Below are positions 1-9,231 of a stretch of 35,711 nucleotides of DNA, one piece after another; the stretch's first letter is position 1; each line of letters starts with the position of its first letter. Origin of the DNA: Bacteroides fluxus YIT 12057 (GTDB taxonomy: Bacteria; Bacteroidota; Bacteroidia; Bacteroidales; Bacteroidaceae); assembly GCF_000195635.1 (NCBI RefSeq), contig NZ_GL882691.1, positions 1 to 35,711 on the forward strand, written 5' to 3'. The notes beneath the pieces are model-generated. The model saw only the letters and a program-made list of their open reading frames with translations, was not told where the DNA came from and made no database searches. Position numbers and translations under genes: made by a program.

Positions 1-82
1 TGGTTTACATCTGTTTTATGAAGAGATATTTTGGACTTCATCAATCTGCATAGACAGTATCATAATCATGCAAAGAGTGCTT
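1..82. other. Window-edge stretch, no supportable gene
   Basis: No convincing coding signal is visible here. One frame stays open to a stop at 49-51 and could be the last residues of a + strand gene that begins before the window, which would suit the terminator that follows at 83. The piece is too short to identify. Confidence 0.3.
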
Positions 83-126
83 ACGCTGAAGCGACTTATA
101 AAAGTAAGTGGTTTCAGCGTTTTTTA
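83..126 (+). terminator. Rho-independent terminator of an upstream gene
   Basis: An 8 bp stem (ACGCTGAA at 83-90 with TTCAGCGT at 113-120) has further partial pairing inside the loop (ACTT with AAGT). A T-rich tract starts at 119. The T-run on the + strand means it ends a + strand transcript entering from left of the window. Confidence 0.75.
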
Positions 127-174
127 TTTATAGGTCGCTACTTCTTTGGACAGAAGTTATATTCCTTTGAATAA

Positions 175-198
175 AAGACGTATATTTGCATACGTCTT
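175..198. promoter_or_regulatory. Inverted repeat overlapping a -7-like box
   Basis: A perfect 9 bp inverted repeat (AAGACGTAT 175-183, ATACGTCTT 190-198, 6-base loop) lies just upstream of the decayed gene at 211. Its centre contains TATATTTG (181-188), which fits the Bacteroidetes -7 consensus TAnnTTTG. No TTTG lies at the usual 19-21 base spacing upstream. It may be an operator over a former promoter or simply a small hairpin. Confidence 0.4.
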
Positions 199-210
199 CT
201 AAAAAACAAG

Positions 211-637
211 GTGGAAATGGAACAGATGCGTAAATTGCCTATCGGCATACAGACTTTTGAGGAAATACGTAAAGACAACTATCTTTATGTAGATAAGACT
301 GCCATGATTTATCAGAGTGGTTATCTGACTATCAGAGGTTATGATAAGGAGGTGTTATTATATACGTTGGCATTTCCTAATGATGAAGTCCGTTACGGCT
401 TTCTGAATTTTCTGGTCCCGTATTATACCGGATGCAATAGTGAAGACTAAAGACACTATTTTTGCATTTGAGTTCAAACTGAACGTAAGTGCGGGAGAGG
501 CACTCGTGCAGATTGATGAAAAAGGATATTTGATTCCTTACGCCTTGGACGGTAGAAGGTTGGTGAAAGTCGGGGTGAATTTTGACAAGGAGACGAGGAA
601 TATTGGTGAATATATCGTCTTGGAAGAGCAGTTATAA
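211..637 (+). pseudogene. Decayed AAA-ATPase-like / PD-(D/E)XK nuclease family gene
   Basis: Two short frames together resemble a shrunken member of the large Bacteroidetes family with an N-terminal AAA-ATPase-like domain (KLPIGIQTFEEIRKDNYLYV, the usual N-terminus) and a C-terminal PD-(D/E)XK nuclease-like domain (FAFEFKLN...A..ALVQIDEKGYLIPY, the usual C-terminus). The first frame (211-450) jumps from YVDKTAMIY straight to the middle-region motif SGYLTIRGYD, so the Walker A/B part is gone. The second frame (440-637) is in another phase, so a frameshift and a second deletion lie near 430-450. Intact members are about 500 residues; here about 140 remain. These genes are multicopy and of unclear function. 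Two separate lesions make a functional product very unlikely. Confidence 0.85.
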
Positions 638-704
638 AGGATATCGCTCATAGCTTTTTGTTATTTTCTTCATCTATAATTCCCTGTCAACCAAAAAATC
701 TTAT

Positions 705-712
705 TAACTTTG
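705..712 (+). promoter_or_regulatory. -7 promoter element for pheT
   Basis: TAACTTTG matches TAnnTTTG and is followed by C, as is usual in Bacteroides. It lies 35 bases before the pheT start. No clear -33 TTTG is found at 19-21 bases upstream, so the -33 half is weak. Confidence 0.6.
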
Positions 713-747
713 CGGGTCACTTTTGGAAACAATAAAAAAATAATGAT

Positions 748-3210
748 ATGAATATCTCTTATAATTGGTTGAAAGAGTATGTCGATTTCGATTTGACACC
801 GGATGAAGTTGCTGCGGCACTAACGTCTATCGGACTGGAAACCGGAGGCGTAGAAGAAGTGCAAACCATTAAAGGCGGACTGGAGGGACTGGTCATCGGT
901 GAAGTATTGACATGCGAACCTCATCCTAATTCAGACCACATGCACATCACGACCGTTAATTTAGGACAAGGTGAACCTGTGCAGATTGTGTGCGGAGCTC
1001 CGAATGTAGCTGCCGGACAAAAAGTGGTGGTTGCCACTCTGGGTGCAAAACTGTATGATGGTGATGAATGTTTTACTATTAAAAAATCAAAACTCCGTGG
1101 TGTAGAATCCAACGGTATGATTTGTGCTGAAGACGAAATTGGTATCGGTACGGATCATGCAGGAATCATTGTGTTGCCCGAAGCTGCTGTTCCGGGCACG
1201 CTTGCCAAGGATTATTATAACATCAAGAGCGACTACGTGCTGGAAGTGGATATCACTCCGAACCGCGCAGATGCTTGCTCACACTATGGTGTAGCCCGTG
1301 ACCTGTATGCCTATTTGGTACAAAACGGAAAGCAGACTTCGCTGAAGAAACCGGAGGTGGATGCTTTTGCCGTAGAAAATCATGATTTGGACATCAAGGT
1401 AACGGTAGAAAATAATGAGGCTTGTCCCCGGTATGCGGGGGTTACCATTAAGGGAGTAACGGTAAAGGAAAGTCCCGAATGGTTGCAGAATAAACTTCGT
1501 ATCATCGGTCTGCGCCCTATTAATAATGTGGTGGATATCACGAACTATATTGTTCATGCATTCGGCCAGCCGTTGCACTGCTTTGATGCGGATAAGATTA
1601 AAGGTGGTGAGGTGATTGTAAAGACCATGCCTGAAGGTACTCCGTTTGTAACGTTGGATGGAGTGGAACGTAAGTTGAACGAACGTGACCTGATGATCTG
1701 TAACAAGGAAGAGGCTATGTGTATTGCCGGAGTTTTCGGTGGTCTGGATTCGGGCTCTACCGAAACTACCAAAGATGTGTTCCTGGAAAGCGCTTATTTT
1801 CATCCGACATGGGTACGTAAAACCGCCCGTCGTCACGGTCTGAATACGGATGCTTCTTTCCGTTTTGAAAGAGGTATTGATCCCAATATCACTATCTACT
1901 GCCTGAAACTGGCTGCACTGATGGTGAAAGAGCTTGCCGGAGGTACGGTCTCTTCTGAAATAAAGGATGTGTGCGCTGCTCCGGCCAAGGATTTCAGAGT
2001 GGAACTTTCATACGAGAAGGTGCATTCATTGGTAGGTAAGGTGATTCCGGAGGATACAATCAAGAGCATTGTTACAAGCTTGGAAATGAAGATTGTAGAT
2101 GAGACTGCCGATGGCCTGACTTTGGACGTGCCTCCTTACCGTGTGGATGTACAGCGTGATTGTGACGTTATAGAAGATATCCTGCGTATCTATGGATATA
2201 ATAATGTGGAGATTCCAAAGACGTTGAAGTCCAGTCTGACTACCAAAGGCGAGTGTGACAAGTCCAACAAGTTGCAGAACCTGGTTGCCGAGCAATTGGT
2301 AGGTTGCGGATTCAATGAGATTTTGAATAATTCGTTGACCCGTGCCGCTTATTACGATGGTCTGGAGTCTTATCCGTCCAAGAACCTCGTAATGTTGATG
2401 AACCCGCTGAGTGCGGATTTGAACGCCATGCGCCAGACTCTGCTTTTCGGCGGTCTGGAAAGTATTTCTCATAATGCCAACCGTAAGAACGCGGATCTGA
2501 AATTCTTTGAATTCGGTAATTGTTACCATTTCAACGAAGAGAAGAAGAATGAGGAGAAGGTACTTGCTGCCTATTCGGAAGAGTATCATCTCGGTTTGTG
2601 GGTAACAGGTAAGAGGGTTTCCAACTCTTGGGCGCATCCGGATGAAAACAGCTCGGTATATGAGCTGAAAGCATACGTTGAAAATATCTTTGCCCGTCTG
2701 GGATTGTCCATGCATAATCTGGTACTCGGCAATCTGACCGATGACATTTATGCAGCCGCCCTTTCTGTACAGACAAAAGGCGGCAAGAGGCTGGCTACTT
2801 TCGGTGTGGTGACGAAGAAGTTACTGAAAGCATTCGATATTGATAATGAGGTGTATTATGCCGACTTGAACTGGAAAGAGTTGATGAAAGCCATCAAGAG
2901 CGTGAAAGTCAACTATACGGAAATATCCAAGTTCCCGGCCGTGAAACGCGACTTGGCTCTATTACTTGACAAGAAAGTTCAGTTTGCTGAAATTGAGAAA
3001 ATAGCATACGAGACAGAAAAGAAGTTACTGAAAGAAGTTTCCTTGTTCGACGTTTATGAAGGCAAGAACCTGGAAGCCGGCAAGAAGAGTTATGCGGTAA
3101 GTTTCTTGTTGCAGGATGAAAATGCAACGTTGAATGACAAGCAGATTGACAAGATCATGTCGAAACTGGTTGCCAACCTGGAAAATAAACTGAATGCGAA
3201 ACTTCGCTAA
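748..3210 (+). CDS. pheT: Phenylalanyl-tRNA synthetase beta subunit
   Basis: Large subunit of the cytoplasmic alpha2-beta2 enzyme that charges tRNA-Phe. The 820 residues match the usual bacterial length of about 800. Domains in order: an N-terminal EMAP-type OB-fold tRNA-binding domain (about 40-150, with PHPNSDHMHI and CGAPNVAAGQ), the B3/B4 editing domain (about 215-395), the B5 domain (about 410-480, with the PPYRVDVQRDCDVIEDILRI stretch), the catalytic-like core (about 490-710) and a C-terminal ferredoxin-fold anticodon-binding domain (about 727-820, with KFPAVKRDLALL). The start has the conserved MNISYNWLKEYVD opening and an A-rich leader, with a -7 box upstream. It heads a unit with yebC (34 bases downstream) and the TSCPD gene. 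pheS is not in the window, so the two subunits are encoded apart. Confidence 0.97.
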   Translation: MNISYNWLKEYVDFDLTPDEVAAALTSIGLETGGVEEVQTIKGGLEGLVIGEVLTCEPHPNSDHMHITTVNLGQGEPVQIVCGAPNVAAGQKVVVATLGAKLYDGDECFTIKKSKLRGVESNGMICAEDEIGIGTDHAGIIVLPEAAVPGTLAKDYYNIKSDYVLEVDITPNRADACSHYGVARDLYAYLVQNGKQTSLKKPEVDAFAVENHDLDIKVTVENNEACPRYAGVTIKGVTVKESPEWLQNKLRIIGLRPINNVVDITNYIVHAFGQPLHCFDADKIKGGEVIVKTMPEGTPFVTLDGVERKLNERDLMICNKEEAMCIAGVFGGLDSGSTETTKDVFLESAYFHPTWVRKTARRHGLNTDASFRFERGIDPNITIYCLKLAALMVKELAGGTVSSEIKDVCAAPAKDFRVELSYEKVHSLVGKVIPEDTIKSIVTSLEMKIVDETADGLTLDVPPYRVDVQRDCDVIEDILRIYGYNNVEIPKTLKSSLTTKGECDKSNKLQNLVAEQLVGCGFNEILNNSLTRAAYYDGLESYPSKNLVMLMNPLSADLNAMRQTLLFGGLESISHNANRKNADLKFFEFGNCYHFNEEKKNEEKVLAAYSEEYHLGLWVTGKRVSNSWAHPDENSSVYELKAYVENIFARLGLSMHNLVLGNLTDDIYAAALSVQTKGGKRLATFGVVTKKLLKAFDIDNEVYYADLNWKELMKAIKSVKVNYTEISKFPAVKRDLALLLDKKVQFAEIEKIAYETEKKLLKEVSLFDVYEGKNLEAGKKSYAVSFLLQDENATLNDKQIDKIMSKLVANLENKLNAKLR

Positions 3211-3244
3211 TTCATAAATTATAAATCATAAATATTTTGTTCCA

Positions 3245-3982
3245 ATGGGAAGAGCATTTGAATATAGAAAAGCTGCCAAATTGAAAAGATGGGGTCACAT
3301 GGCAAAGACCTTTACAAGACTGGGTAAACAAATTGCTATTGCTGTAAAGGCCGGTGGCCCGGAACCGGAGAACAATCCGACTTTGCGTTCGGTTATCGCT
3401 ACTTGTAAGCGTGAAAATATGCCGAAGGATAACATTGAACGTGCCATTAAGAATGCGTTGGGTAAAGACCAGAGTGATTACAAGAGTATGACATACGAGG
3501 GATATGGCCCTCACGGTGTGGCTGTTTTTGTAGATACTTTGACAGACAATACTACACGCACGGTTGCCGATGTACGTTCCGTTTTCAATAAATTCGGTGG
3601 AAACTTGGGTACTATGGGTTCATTGGCTTTCTTGTTCGATCATAAGTGTGTATTCACTTTCAAGAAGAAAGAAGGTATCGATATGGAAGAACTTATCCTC
3701 GACTTGATAGATTATGATGTGGAAGAAGATTTTGAGGAGGATGAGGAAGAAGGTACAATCACCATCTACGGTGACCCGAAGAGTTATGCCGCTATCCAGA
3801 AGCATTTGGAAGAATGTGGTTTTGAAGATGTCGGAGGTGAGTTTACTTACATTCCGAACGACCAGAAAGATGTAACTCCCGAACAACGTGAAACTATCGA
3901 CAAGATGGTGGAGCGTCTGGAAGAGTTTGATGATGTACAGACGGTTTACACGAATATGAAGCCGGAAGAAAGCGAAGACTGA
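3245..3982 (+). CDS. yebC: YebC/PmpR (TACO1, DUF28) family protein
   Basis: 245 residues, the normal length for this family. The opening MGRAFEYRKAAKLKRWGHMA is the Bacteroidetes version of the YebC N-terminus. The core has the family stretches KAGGPEPENNPTLRSVI, KRENMPKDNIERAIKNALGK and YEGYGPHGVAVFVD, then an acidic loop (about 155-175) and the C-terminal alpha/beta domain. The family was long annotated as transcriptional regulators; the mitochondrial homologue TACO1 and more recent bacterial work point to a ribosome-associated role in relieving translational stalling. Position right behind pheT fits a translation role, but that is inference. The stop overlaps the next start by one base (TGATG). 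Confidence 0.93.
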   Translation: MGRAFEYRKAAKLKRWGHMAKTFTRLGKQIAIAVKAGGPEPENNPTLRSVIATCKRENMPKDNIERAIKNALGKDQSDYKSMTYEGYGPHGVAVFVDTLTDNTTRTVADVRSVFNKFGGNLGTMGSLAFLFDHKCVFTFKKKEGIDMEELILDLIDYDVEEDFEEDEEEGTITIYGDPKSYAAIQKHLEECGFEDVGGEFTYIPNDQKDVTPEQRETIDKMVERLEEFDDVQTVYTNMKPEESED

Positions 3983-4227
3983 TGACATATACATACAAGA
4001 CTAAAGGCACGTGCAGTTCAGACATCAAGCTTGATGTGGAAAATGGTATCGTGAAAGAGGTCACCTTTTGGGGCGGATGCAACGGAAACCTGCAAGGGTT
4101 GTCCCGTTTGGTGAAGGGAATGTCTGTAGAGGCGGTGATTACCCGCCTGGAAGGGATTCGTTGCGGAGGACGCCCGACTTCTTGTCCCGACCAACTGTGT
4201 AAAGCATTGCATGAGATGGGATATTAA
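3982..4227 (+). CDS. TSCPD domain protein (TIGR03905 type)
   Basis: 81 residues. The TSCPD motif that names the family is at residues 66-70, and Cys 11, 33, 61, 68 and 73 are spread through the chain, suggesting metal or redox chemistry. The same domain occurs at the C-terminus of some adenosylcobalamin-dependent ribonucleotide reductases; the free-standing form is common in Bacteroidetes and Firmicutes and its role is not settled. Start and yebC stop share one base (TGATG), which implies translational coupling. It is the last gene before the terminator at 4262. Confidence 0.85.
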   Translation: MTYTYKTKGTCSSDIKLDVENGIVKEVTFWGGCNGNLQGLSRLVKGMSVEAVITRLEGIRCGGRPTSCPDQLCKALHEMGY

Positions 4228-4261
4228 GACCTGATTGCCTCAAAGAAAAAGAATAAGTTGG

Positions 4262-4299
4262 AAGCCCTTGGTACTGCAAAGATGCCAAGGGCTTTTTTT
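4262..4299 (+). terminator. Rho-independent terminator of the pheT unit
   Basis: A 10 bp perfect stem (AAGCCCTTGG 4262-4271 with CCAAGGGCTT 4285-4294), a 13-base loop and a run of seven T starting at 4293. It lies 34 bases after the TSCPD stop. Confidence 0.9.
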
Positions 4300-4363
4300 G
4301 AACTTAACATATAGCGTATTTGTTATTATTTGAGTATTTTTACGCTCTTAAAAAACGAACACA

Positions 4364-5626
4364 ATGAAGAATATCCTGAAAGATTTAAAACGGAGGGATC
4401 ACAAACGTTATCTGGGTGGTCTGGATGTTTTTAAATATATAGGTCCCGGATTGCTGGTGACAGTGGGCTTTATAGATCCGGGAAACTGGGCTTCTAACTT
4501 TGCGGCAGGTTCCGAGTTTGGCTATTCATTGCTGTGGGTGGTCACTTTATCGACAATCATGCTGATTGTATTGCAACATAATGTGGCGCATCTGGGGATT
4601 GTGACCGGTCTGTGCTTGTCTGAGGCTGCCACACGATATACTCCCAAGTGGGTATCGCGTCCTATTCTGGGAACTGCCGTACTGGCTTCCATTTCTACCT
4701 CATTGGCGGAAATATTGGGAGGTGCCATTGCCTTGCAGATGTTGTTCGACATTCCGATAATATGGGGCTCCGTGCTGACGACCATTTTTGTACTTGTCAT
4801 GCTTTTCACCAATTCATACAAGAAGATAGAGCGTTCTATCATTGCATTTGTTTCTGTTATCGGGCTTTCCTTTATCTACGAATTGTTTCTGGTGAAGATT
4901 GACTGGCCGGTAGCTGTGCAGGGATGGGTAACTCCATCGTTTCCGCAGGGAAGTATGCTGATTATCATGAGCGTGCTTGGAGCAGTGGTCATGCCGCACA
5001 ATTTGTTCCTCCATTCGGAGGTGATACAGAGTCATGAATACAACAAACAAGATGATGCTTCCATCCGTAAAGTCTTGAAATATGAGCTTTTCGATACATT
5101 GTTTTCCATGATTGTGGGGTGGGCCATCAATAGTGCAATGATTCTGCTGGCAGCGGCCACGTTCTTTAGCGGAGGTATCCAGGTGGAAGAATTGCAGCAG
5201 GCAAAGTCTCTTCTCGAACCTTTGTTGGGAAATAGTGCCGCTGTGGTTTTTGCCTTGGCGTTGTTGATGGCGGGTATCTCTTCCACGATAACCAGCGGTA
5301 TGGCGGCAGGTTCTATTTTCGCAGGTATTTTCGGAGAATCCTATCACATCAAGGACAGCCACTCGCAGGTAGGTGTAATCCTTTCTCTGGGTATTGCCCT
5401 GTTACTGATTTTCTTTATCGGTGATCCTTTCAAGGGGTTGTTGGTTTCGCAGATGATACTGAGCATTCAGTTGCCTTTTACGGTATTCCTGCAGGTCAGC
5501 CTGACTTCTTCCACCAAGGTGATGGGACCTTATGTGAATAGTAGATGGAGTACCTTTGTGCTTTATACCATTGCCGTTATTGTTACGGTTTTGAATATCA
5601 TGCTGTTGGTTTCGGAAATCGTCTGA
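4364..5626 (+). CDS. Nramp family divalent metal transporter (MntH-like)
   Basis: 420 residues, about 11 predicted membrane helices, inner membrane. Proton-coupled import of Mn2+/Fe2+ is the expected role. Both metal-site signatures are present: DPGN in TM1 (residues 38-41, inside GFIDPGNWASNFAAGSEFGY) and MPHN in TM6 (residues 210-213, inside GAVVMPHNLFLHSEV). The TM6 Met that favours transition metals over Ca2+/Mg2+ is kept. The start ATG follows an A-rich leader. The gene is isolated between the terminator at 4262 and xth 88 bases downstream. I see no obvious Fur/MntR site, though an AT-rich 65-base leader precedes it. The 4300-4363 stretch holds no other feature I can support. Confidence 0.93.
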   Translation: MKNILKDLKRRDHKRYLGGLDVFKYIGPGLLVTVGFIDPGNWASNFAAGSEFGYSLLWVVTLSTIMLIVLQHNVAHLGIVTGLCLSEAATRYTPKWVSRPILGTAVLASISTSLAEILGGAIALQMLFDIPIIWGSVLTTIFVLVMLFTNSYKKIERSIIAFVSVIGLSFIYELFLVKIDWPVAVQGWVTPSFPQGSMLIIMSVLGAVVMPHNLFLHSEVIQSHEYNKQDDASIRKVLKYELFDTLFSMIVGWAINSAMILLAAATFFSGGIQVEELQQAKSLLEPLLGNSAAVVFALALLMAGISSTITSGMAAGSIFAGIFGESYHIKDSHSQVGVILSLGIALLLIFFIGDPFKGLLVSQMILSIQLPFTVFLQVSLTSSTKVMGPYVNSRWSTFVLYTIAVIVTVLNIMLLVSEIV

Positions 5627-5714
5627 AAGGAAGAGGTATTTATACTTTTAAAATCGTTATTTTATTGAAAAGGAGAATGATGTACAAAATAATAACTTCT
5701 AATAGATATAACAG

Positions 5715-6479
5715 ATGAAAATAATCACATACAACGTTAATGGCCTGCGGGCTGCTGTGACAAAAGGGCTTCCCGAATGGCTGGCACAGGAACAGCCGGA
5801 TGTACTTTGCCTGCAGGAAACTAAGTTGCAGCCGGAACAGTATCCGGCAGATGCATTGGATTCCTTGGGCTACAGGCATTATTTGTATTCTGCACAGAAA
5901 AAGGGATATAGTGGAGTAGCCATTCTGACAAGGCGTGAACCCGACCATGTGGAATACGGTATGGGGATCGAGGAGTATGATAACGAAGGGCGTTTTATCC
6001 GTGCCGATTACGGAGATTTGTCTGTCGTCAGTGTGTACCATCCTTCGGGAACGAGCGGTGACGAACGGCAGGCTTTCAAGATGGTTTGGCTGGAAAAGTT
6101 TCAGGAGTATGTGCTGGAGTTGCAGCGTACGCGTCCCAAACTGATTCTTTGCGGGGACTATAACATCTGTCATGAACCGATAGATATCCATGATCCTATT
6201 CGCAATGCCACTAACAGCGGATTCTTGCCTGAAGAACGGGAGTGGATGACGCGTTTTCTGAATGCCGGATTTATCGATTCTTTCCGTTTGTTGCATCCCG
6301 ACAAGCAGGAATATACGTGGTGGAGTTACCGCTTCAATTCGCGGGCCAAAAATAAAGGGTGGCGTATAGATTATTGTATGGTGAGTGAGCCTGTGCGTCC
6401 TATGTTGAAGGAAGCGCAGATACTGAACGGGGCTGTTCATTCGGATCATTGCCCGATGTCATTGGAAATAACAGAATGA
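5715..6479 (+). CDS. xth: Exodeoxyribonuclease III / AP endonuclease
   Basis: 254 residues. Mg2+-dependent endonuclease/exonuclease/phosphatase fold enzyme that cuts 5' of abasic sites and trims 3' ends in base excision repair. Active-site residues of the ExoIII family are visible: N7 (in YNVNGLR), E35 (in CLQETK), the YHPSG stretch, D148 and N150 (in GDYN), the Trp-rich WWSYR segment and D244/H245 (in HSDHCP) near the C-terminus. The length is typical. The last codon overlaps the start of the next gene (ATGA), so both are probably translated together. Confidence 0.96.
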   Translation: MKIITYNVNGLRAAVTKGLPEWLAQEQPDVLCLQETKLQPEQYPADALDSLGYRHYLYSAQKKGYSGVAILTRREPDHVEYGMGIEEYDNEGRFIRADYGDLSVVSVYHPSGTSGDERQAFKMVWLEKFQEYVLELQRTRPKLILCGDYNICHEPIDIHDPIRNATNSGFLPEEREWMTRFLNAGFIDSFRLLHPDKQEYTWWSYRFNSRAKNKGWRIDYCMVSEPVRPMLKEAQILNGAVHSDHCPMSLEITE

Positions 6480-6943
6480 AAATGGAATTGAAGGACAGGA
6501 TAGAAAAGGCTGTTGAACTTTTCAAGAGCGGATACAACTGCTCGCAGTCTGTAGTGGCTGCTTTTGCCGATATGTATGGTTTCACGGAGGAGCAGGCATT
6601 GCGCATGTCGGCCTCTTTTGGAGGTGGCATAGGACGCATGCGCCAGACGTGCGGGGCTGCATGCGGTATGTTTATGCTTGCGGGTTTGGAGAAAGGGGCT
6701 ACGGACGGTAAAGACCGTGAAGGTAAAGCTGCCAATTATGCACTTGTGCAAGAATTGGCTGAGGAATTTAAAAAGCGAAACGGCTCCATGATTTGCGCGG
6801 AACTCTTGGGATTGAAAAAACCGGAAGGTTCTTCAGTGCCCGAAGCACGTACGGAACAATATTATGCCAAACGCCCGTGTGCCAAGATGGTAGAAGAGGC
6901 TGCCCAAATATGGGTGGAATACTTGGAAAAGCAGATGATTTAA
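6476..6943 (+). CDS. C_GCAxxG_C_C family protein
   Basis: 155 residues from the ATG at 6476, which overlaps the xth stop as ATGA. An upstream in-frame start at 6449 would lie deep inside xth and is less likely. The Cys pattern that defines the family is visible: SGYNCSQSV, then GRMRQTCGAACGMFMLAG, then ICAELLG, then RPCAKMVEEA. This family (PF09719 type) is thought to be redox or metal related but has no firm function. Coupling to exonuclease III may be only an operon convenience. Confidence 0.85.
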   Translation: MKMELKDRIEKAVELFKSGYNCSQSVVAAFADMYGFTEEQALRMSASFGGGIGRMRQTCGAACGMFMLAGLEKGATDGKDREGKAANYALVQELAEEFKKRNGSMICAELLGLKKPEGSSVPEARTEQYYAKRPCAKMVEEAAQIWVEYLEKQMI

Positions 6944-7004
6944 GCTTGTCTCGCTCTAAAAATGCTTTTTTCTGACAGAATAAAGAAAAAAACAGGCAAT
7001 AACG

Positions 7005-7034
7005 TGTTATATAACATAAAAATAGCTATCTTTG
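7005..7034 (+). promoter_or_regulatory. Promoter with embedded 12 bp palindrome
   Basis: TATCTTTG at 7027-7034 is a perfect -7 element, 68 bases before the winged-helix gene. Upstream, at about the -33 position, is the perfect palindrome TGTTATATAACA (7005-7016), placed where a bound protein would block or recruit polymerase. The downstream product is itself a small DNA-binding protein, so autoregulation is a reasonable guess. Confidence 0.55.
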
Positions 7035-7102
7035 CAGACGAAATAAAATCTGAATCTCTTAGAGAGGGATTTTTGGCATGTCTAACTTAAAACAAAGAGA
7101 AA

Positions 7103-7303
7103 ATGTTAAAAGAAAAAGCTGGTGAAACTGCAGGAAAAATTTGGAATGCACTGAATGAAACTGAAGGTTTAACTGCTAAGCAAATCAAAAAAGCTACGAA
7201 ATTGGTAGATAAAGATTTGTATCTGGGCTTTGGCTGGTTGTTGAGAGAGGATAAAATTTCCACTCAGGAAGTCGAAGGCGAACTGTTTGTGAAGCTGAAA
7301 TAA
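7103..7303 (+). CDS. Small winged helix-turn-helix protein
   Basis: 66 residues. It matches the Bacteroidetes-specific stand-alone winged-helix family (PF10771 type): AGKIWNALNETEGLTAKQIK gives helix 1 and helix 2, KATKLVDKDLYLGFGWLLRE gives the recognition helix, and the ISTQEVEGELFVKLK end gives the wing. There is no other domain, so it is either a compact DNA-binding protein or a protein-interaction module. It is transcribed alone, between its own -7 box and the terminator at 7334. The targets are unknown. Confidence 0.88.
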   Translation: MLKEKAGETAGKIWNALNETEGLTAKQIKKATKLVDKDLYLGFGWLLREDKISTQEVEGELFVKLK

Positions 7304-7333
7304 GAGAGAGATTGACTGGAATGTTATAAAAAG

Positions 7334-7374
7334 ATGCGTTGATACATGGATATGTTATCAACGCATTTTTTTTT
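7334..7374 (+). terminator. Rho-independent terminator of the winged-helix gene
   Basis: An 11 bp perfect stem (ATGCGTTGATA 7334-7344 with TATCAACGCAT 7356-7366), an 11-base loop and nine T (7366-7374). It separates this gene from lepA. Confidence 0.92.
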
Positions 7375-7389
7375 GTCTTCTCCTTTTTG

Positions 7390-7397
7390 TATCTTTG
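7390..7397 (+). promoter_or_regulatory. -7 promoter element for lepA
   Basis: TATCTTTG, followed by CGC, 29 bases before the lepA ATG. The nearest upstream TTTG (7372-7375) is only 14 bases away, shorter than the usual 19-21, so the -33 half is uncertain. Confidence 0.6.
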
Positions 7398-7426
7398 CGC
7401 ACCAAAATTAAAGATAACTGTTGACA

Positions 7427-9208
7427 ATGAAGAATATACGTAACTTTTGTATTATTGCCCATATAGACCATGGTAAATCAACTTTGGCCGACCGGCTTCT
7501 GGAGTTCACCAATACCATACAAGTAACCGAGGGACAGATGCTGGATGATATGGATCTGGAAAAGGAGAGAGGTATCACTATCAAGAGCCACGCCATTCAG
7601 ATGGAATATTCGTATAAAGGTGAAAAGTATATTCTGAATTTGATCGATACTCCGGGACACGTGGACTTTTCCTACGAAGTGTCACGTTCCATTGCTGCCT
7701 GTGAGGGCGCGCTGCTCATTGTGGATGCCTCACAAGGGGTACAGGCACAGACTATCTCCAATCTTTACATGGCCATTGAGCATGATCTGGAGATTATCCC
7801 CGTTATCAACAAATGTGATATGGCGAGTGCCATGCCCGAAGAGGTGGAGGACGAAATCGTGGAATTGCTCGGATGCAAGCGCGAAGAGATTATCCGTGCT
7901 TCCGGCAAGACGGGCATGGGTGTAGAGGAGATTCTGGCTGCCGTTATCGAGCGTGTGCCCCATCCCGTGGGTGACGAGGAGGCTCCATTGCAGGCGCTGA
8001 TTTTTGACTCCGTATTCAATTCTTTCCGGGGTATCATCGCTTATTTCAAAATAGTGAACGGTGTTATCCGCAAAGGGGACAAGGTAAAGTTCTTCAATAC
8101 GGGAAAAGAATACGACGCTGATGAAATCGGTGTACTGAAGATGGATATGGTTCCCCGTCAGGAACTGCGTACCGGAGACGTAGGATATATCATTTCGGGT
8201 ATCAAGACTTCCAAAGAGGTAAAGGTGGGTGATACGATTACCCACATAGCCCGTCCTTGCAAGGAAGCCATTGCCGGTTTTGAGGAAGTGAAGCCGATGG
8301 TCTTCGCCGGTGTTTATCCTATCGAGGCGGAAGACTTCGAAGACTTACGTTCTTCCTTGGAGAAACTCCAGCTGAATGATGCTTCATTGACTTTCCAGCC
8401 GGAATCATCTTTGGCATTGGGCTTTGGTTTCCGTTGCGGTTTCCTGGGATTGCTCCACATGGAAATCGTACAGGAGCGTCTGGACCGTGAATTCGACATG
8501 AATGTAATCACGACAGTACCTAACGTTTCGTATAATATCTATGACAAGCAGGGGAATATGACCGAGGTGCATAACCCCGGCAGTATGCCCGATCCTACGA
8601 TGATAGACCGCATTGAGGAGCCGTATATCCGTGCTTCCGTCATTACCACCACAGACTATATCGGACCTATCATGACCCTTTGTCTGGGTAAGCGCGGAGA
8701 ATTGGTCAAGCAGGAATACATTTCCGGTAATCGTGTGGAAATCTATTACGACATGCCTTTGGGAGAGATCGTGATTGATTTCTATGATAAGCTGAAGAGC
8801 ATTTCCAAGGGATATGCCTCTTTTGACTATCATTCCAACGGTTTTCGCCCGTCCAAGTTGGTGAAGCTGGATATATTGCTGAACGGTGAGCCGGTGGACG
8901 CCCTTTCCACCTTGACCCACTTTGACAATGCGTATGAACTGGGACGCCGTATGTGCGAGAAGTTGAAAGACCTGATTCCGAGACAACAGTTTGACATCGC
9001 TATCCAGGCAGCCATCGGCGCGAAGATTATCTCCCGCGAGACCATTAAGGCTGTACGCAAGGACGTGACGGCAAAATGTTATGGCGGTGACGTGAGCCGT
9101 AAGCGCAAGTTGCTTGAGAAACAGAAAAGAGGTAAAAAACGAATGAAACAGATTGGTAATGTGGAGGTGCCTCAGAAAGCGTTCTTGGCAGTACTGAAAC
9201 TGGATTAG
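7427..9208 (+). CDS. lepA: Elongation factor 4 (LepA) GTPase
   Basis: 593 residues, the family norm. It acts on the ribosome as a back-translocase-like GTPase and is membrane associated under some conditions. Translation should start at the ATG 7427 ([19 protein letters not shown]); a TTG six bases upstream would add two residues only. G1 is AHIDHGKST (11-19), G2 is the RGIT segment, G3 DTPGH, G4 NKCD. EF-G-like domains II, III and V follow, then the LepA-specific C-terminal domain ending in [17 protein letters not shown] and [11 protein letters not shown], which are hallmark stretches. Confidence 0.97.
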   Translation: MKNIRNFCIIAHIDHGKSTLADRLLEFTNTIQVTEGQMLDDMDLEKERGITIKSHAIQMEYSYKGEKYILNLIDTPGHVDFSYEVSRSIAACEGALLIVDASQGVQAQTISNLYMAIEHDLEIIPVINKCDMASAMPEEVEDEIVELLGCKREEIIRASGKTGMGVEEILAAVIERVPHPVGDEEAPLQALIFDSVFNSFRGIIAYFKIVNGVIRKGDKVKFFNTGKEYDADEIGVLKMDMVPRQELRTGDVGYIISGIKTSKEVKVGDTITHIARPCKEAIAGFEEVKPMVFAGVYPIEAEDFEDLRSSLEKLQLNDASLTFQPESSLALGFGFRCGFLGLLHMEIVQERLDREFDMNVITTVPNVSYNIYDKQGNMTEVHNPGSMPDPTMIDRIEEPYIRASVITTTDYIGPIMTLCLGKRGELVKQEYISGNRVEIYYDMPLGEIVIDFYDKLKSISKGYASFDYHSNGFRPSKLVKLDILLNGEPVDALSTLTHFDNAYELGRRMCEKLKDLIPRQQFDIAIQAAIGAKIISRETIKAVRKDVTAKCYGGDVSRKRKLLEKQKRGKKRMKQIGNVEVPQKAFLAVLKLD

Positions 9209-9231
9209 TTTTTAAACAATTCATGTACTTT

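Noticed and set aside
5640..6449. A 269-residue - strand open frame opposite xth
   Set aside because: It is the antisense shadow of exonuclease III, which has full catalytic motifs on the + strand.
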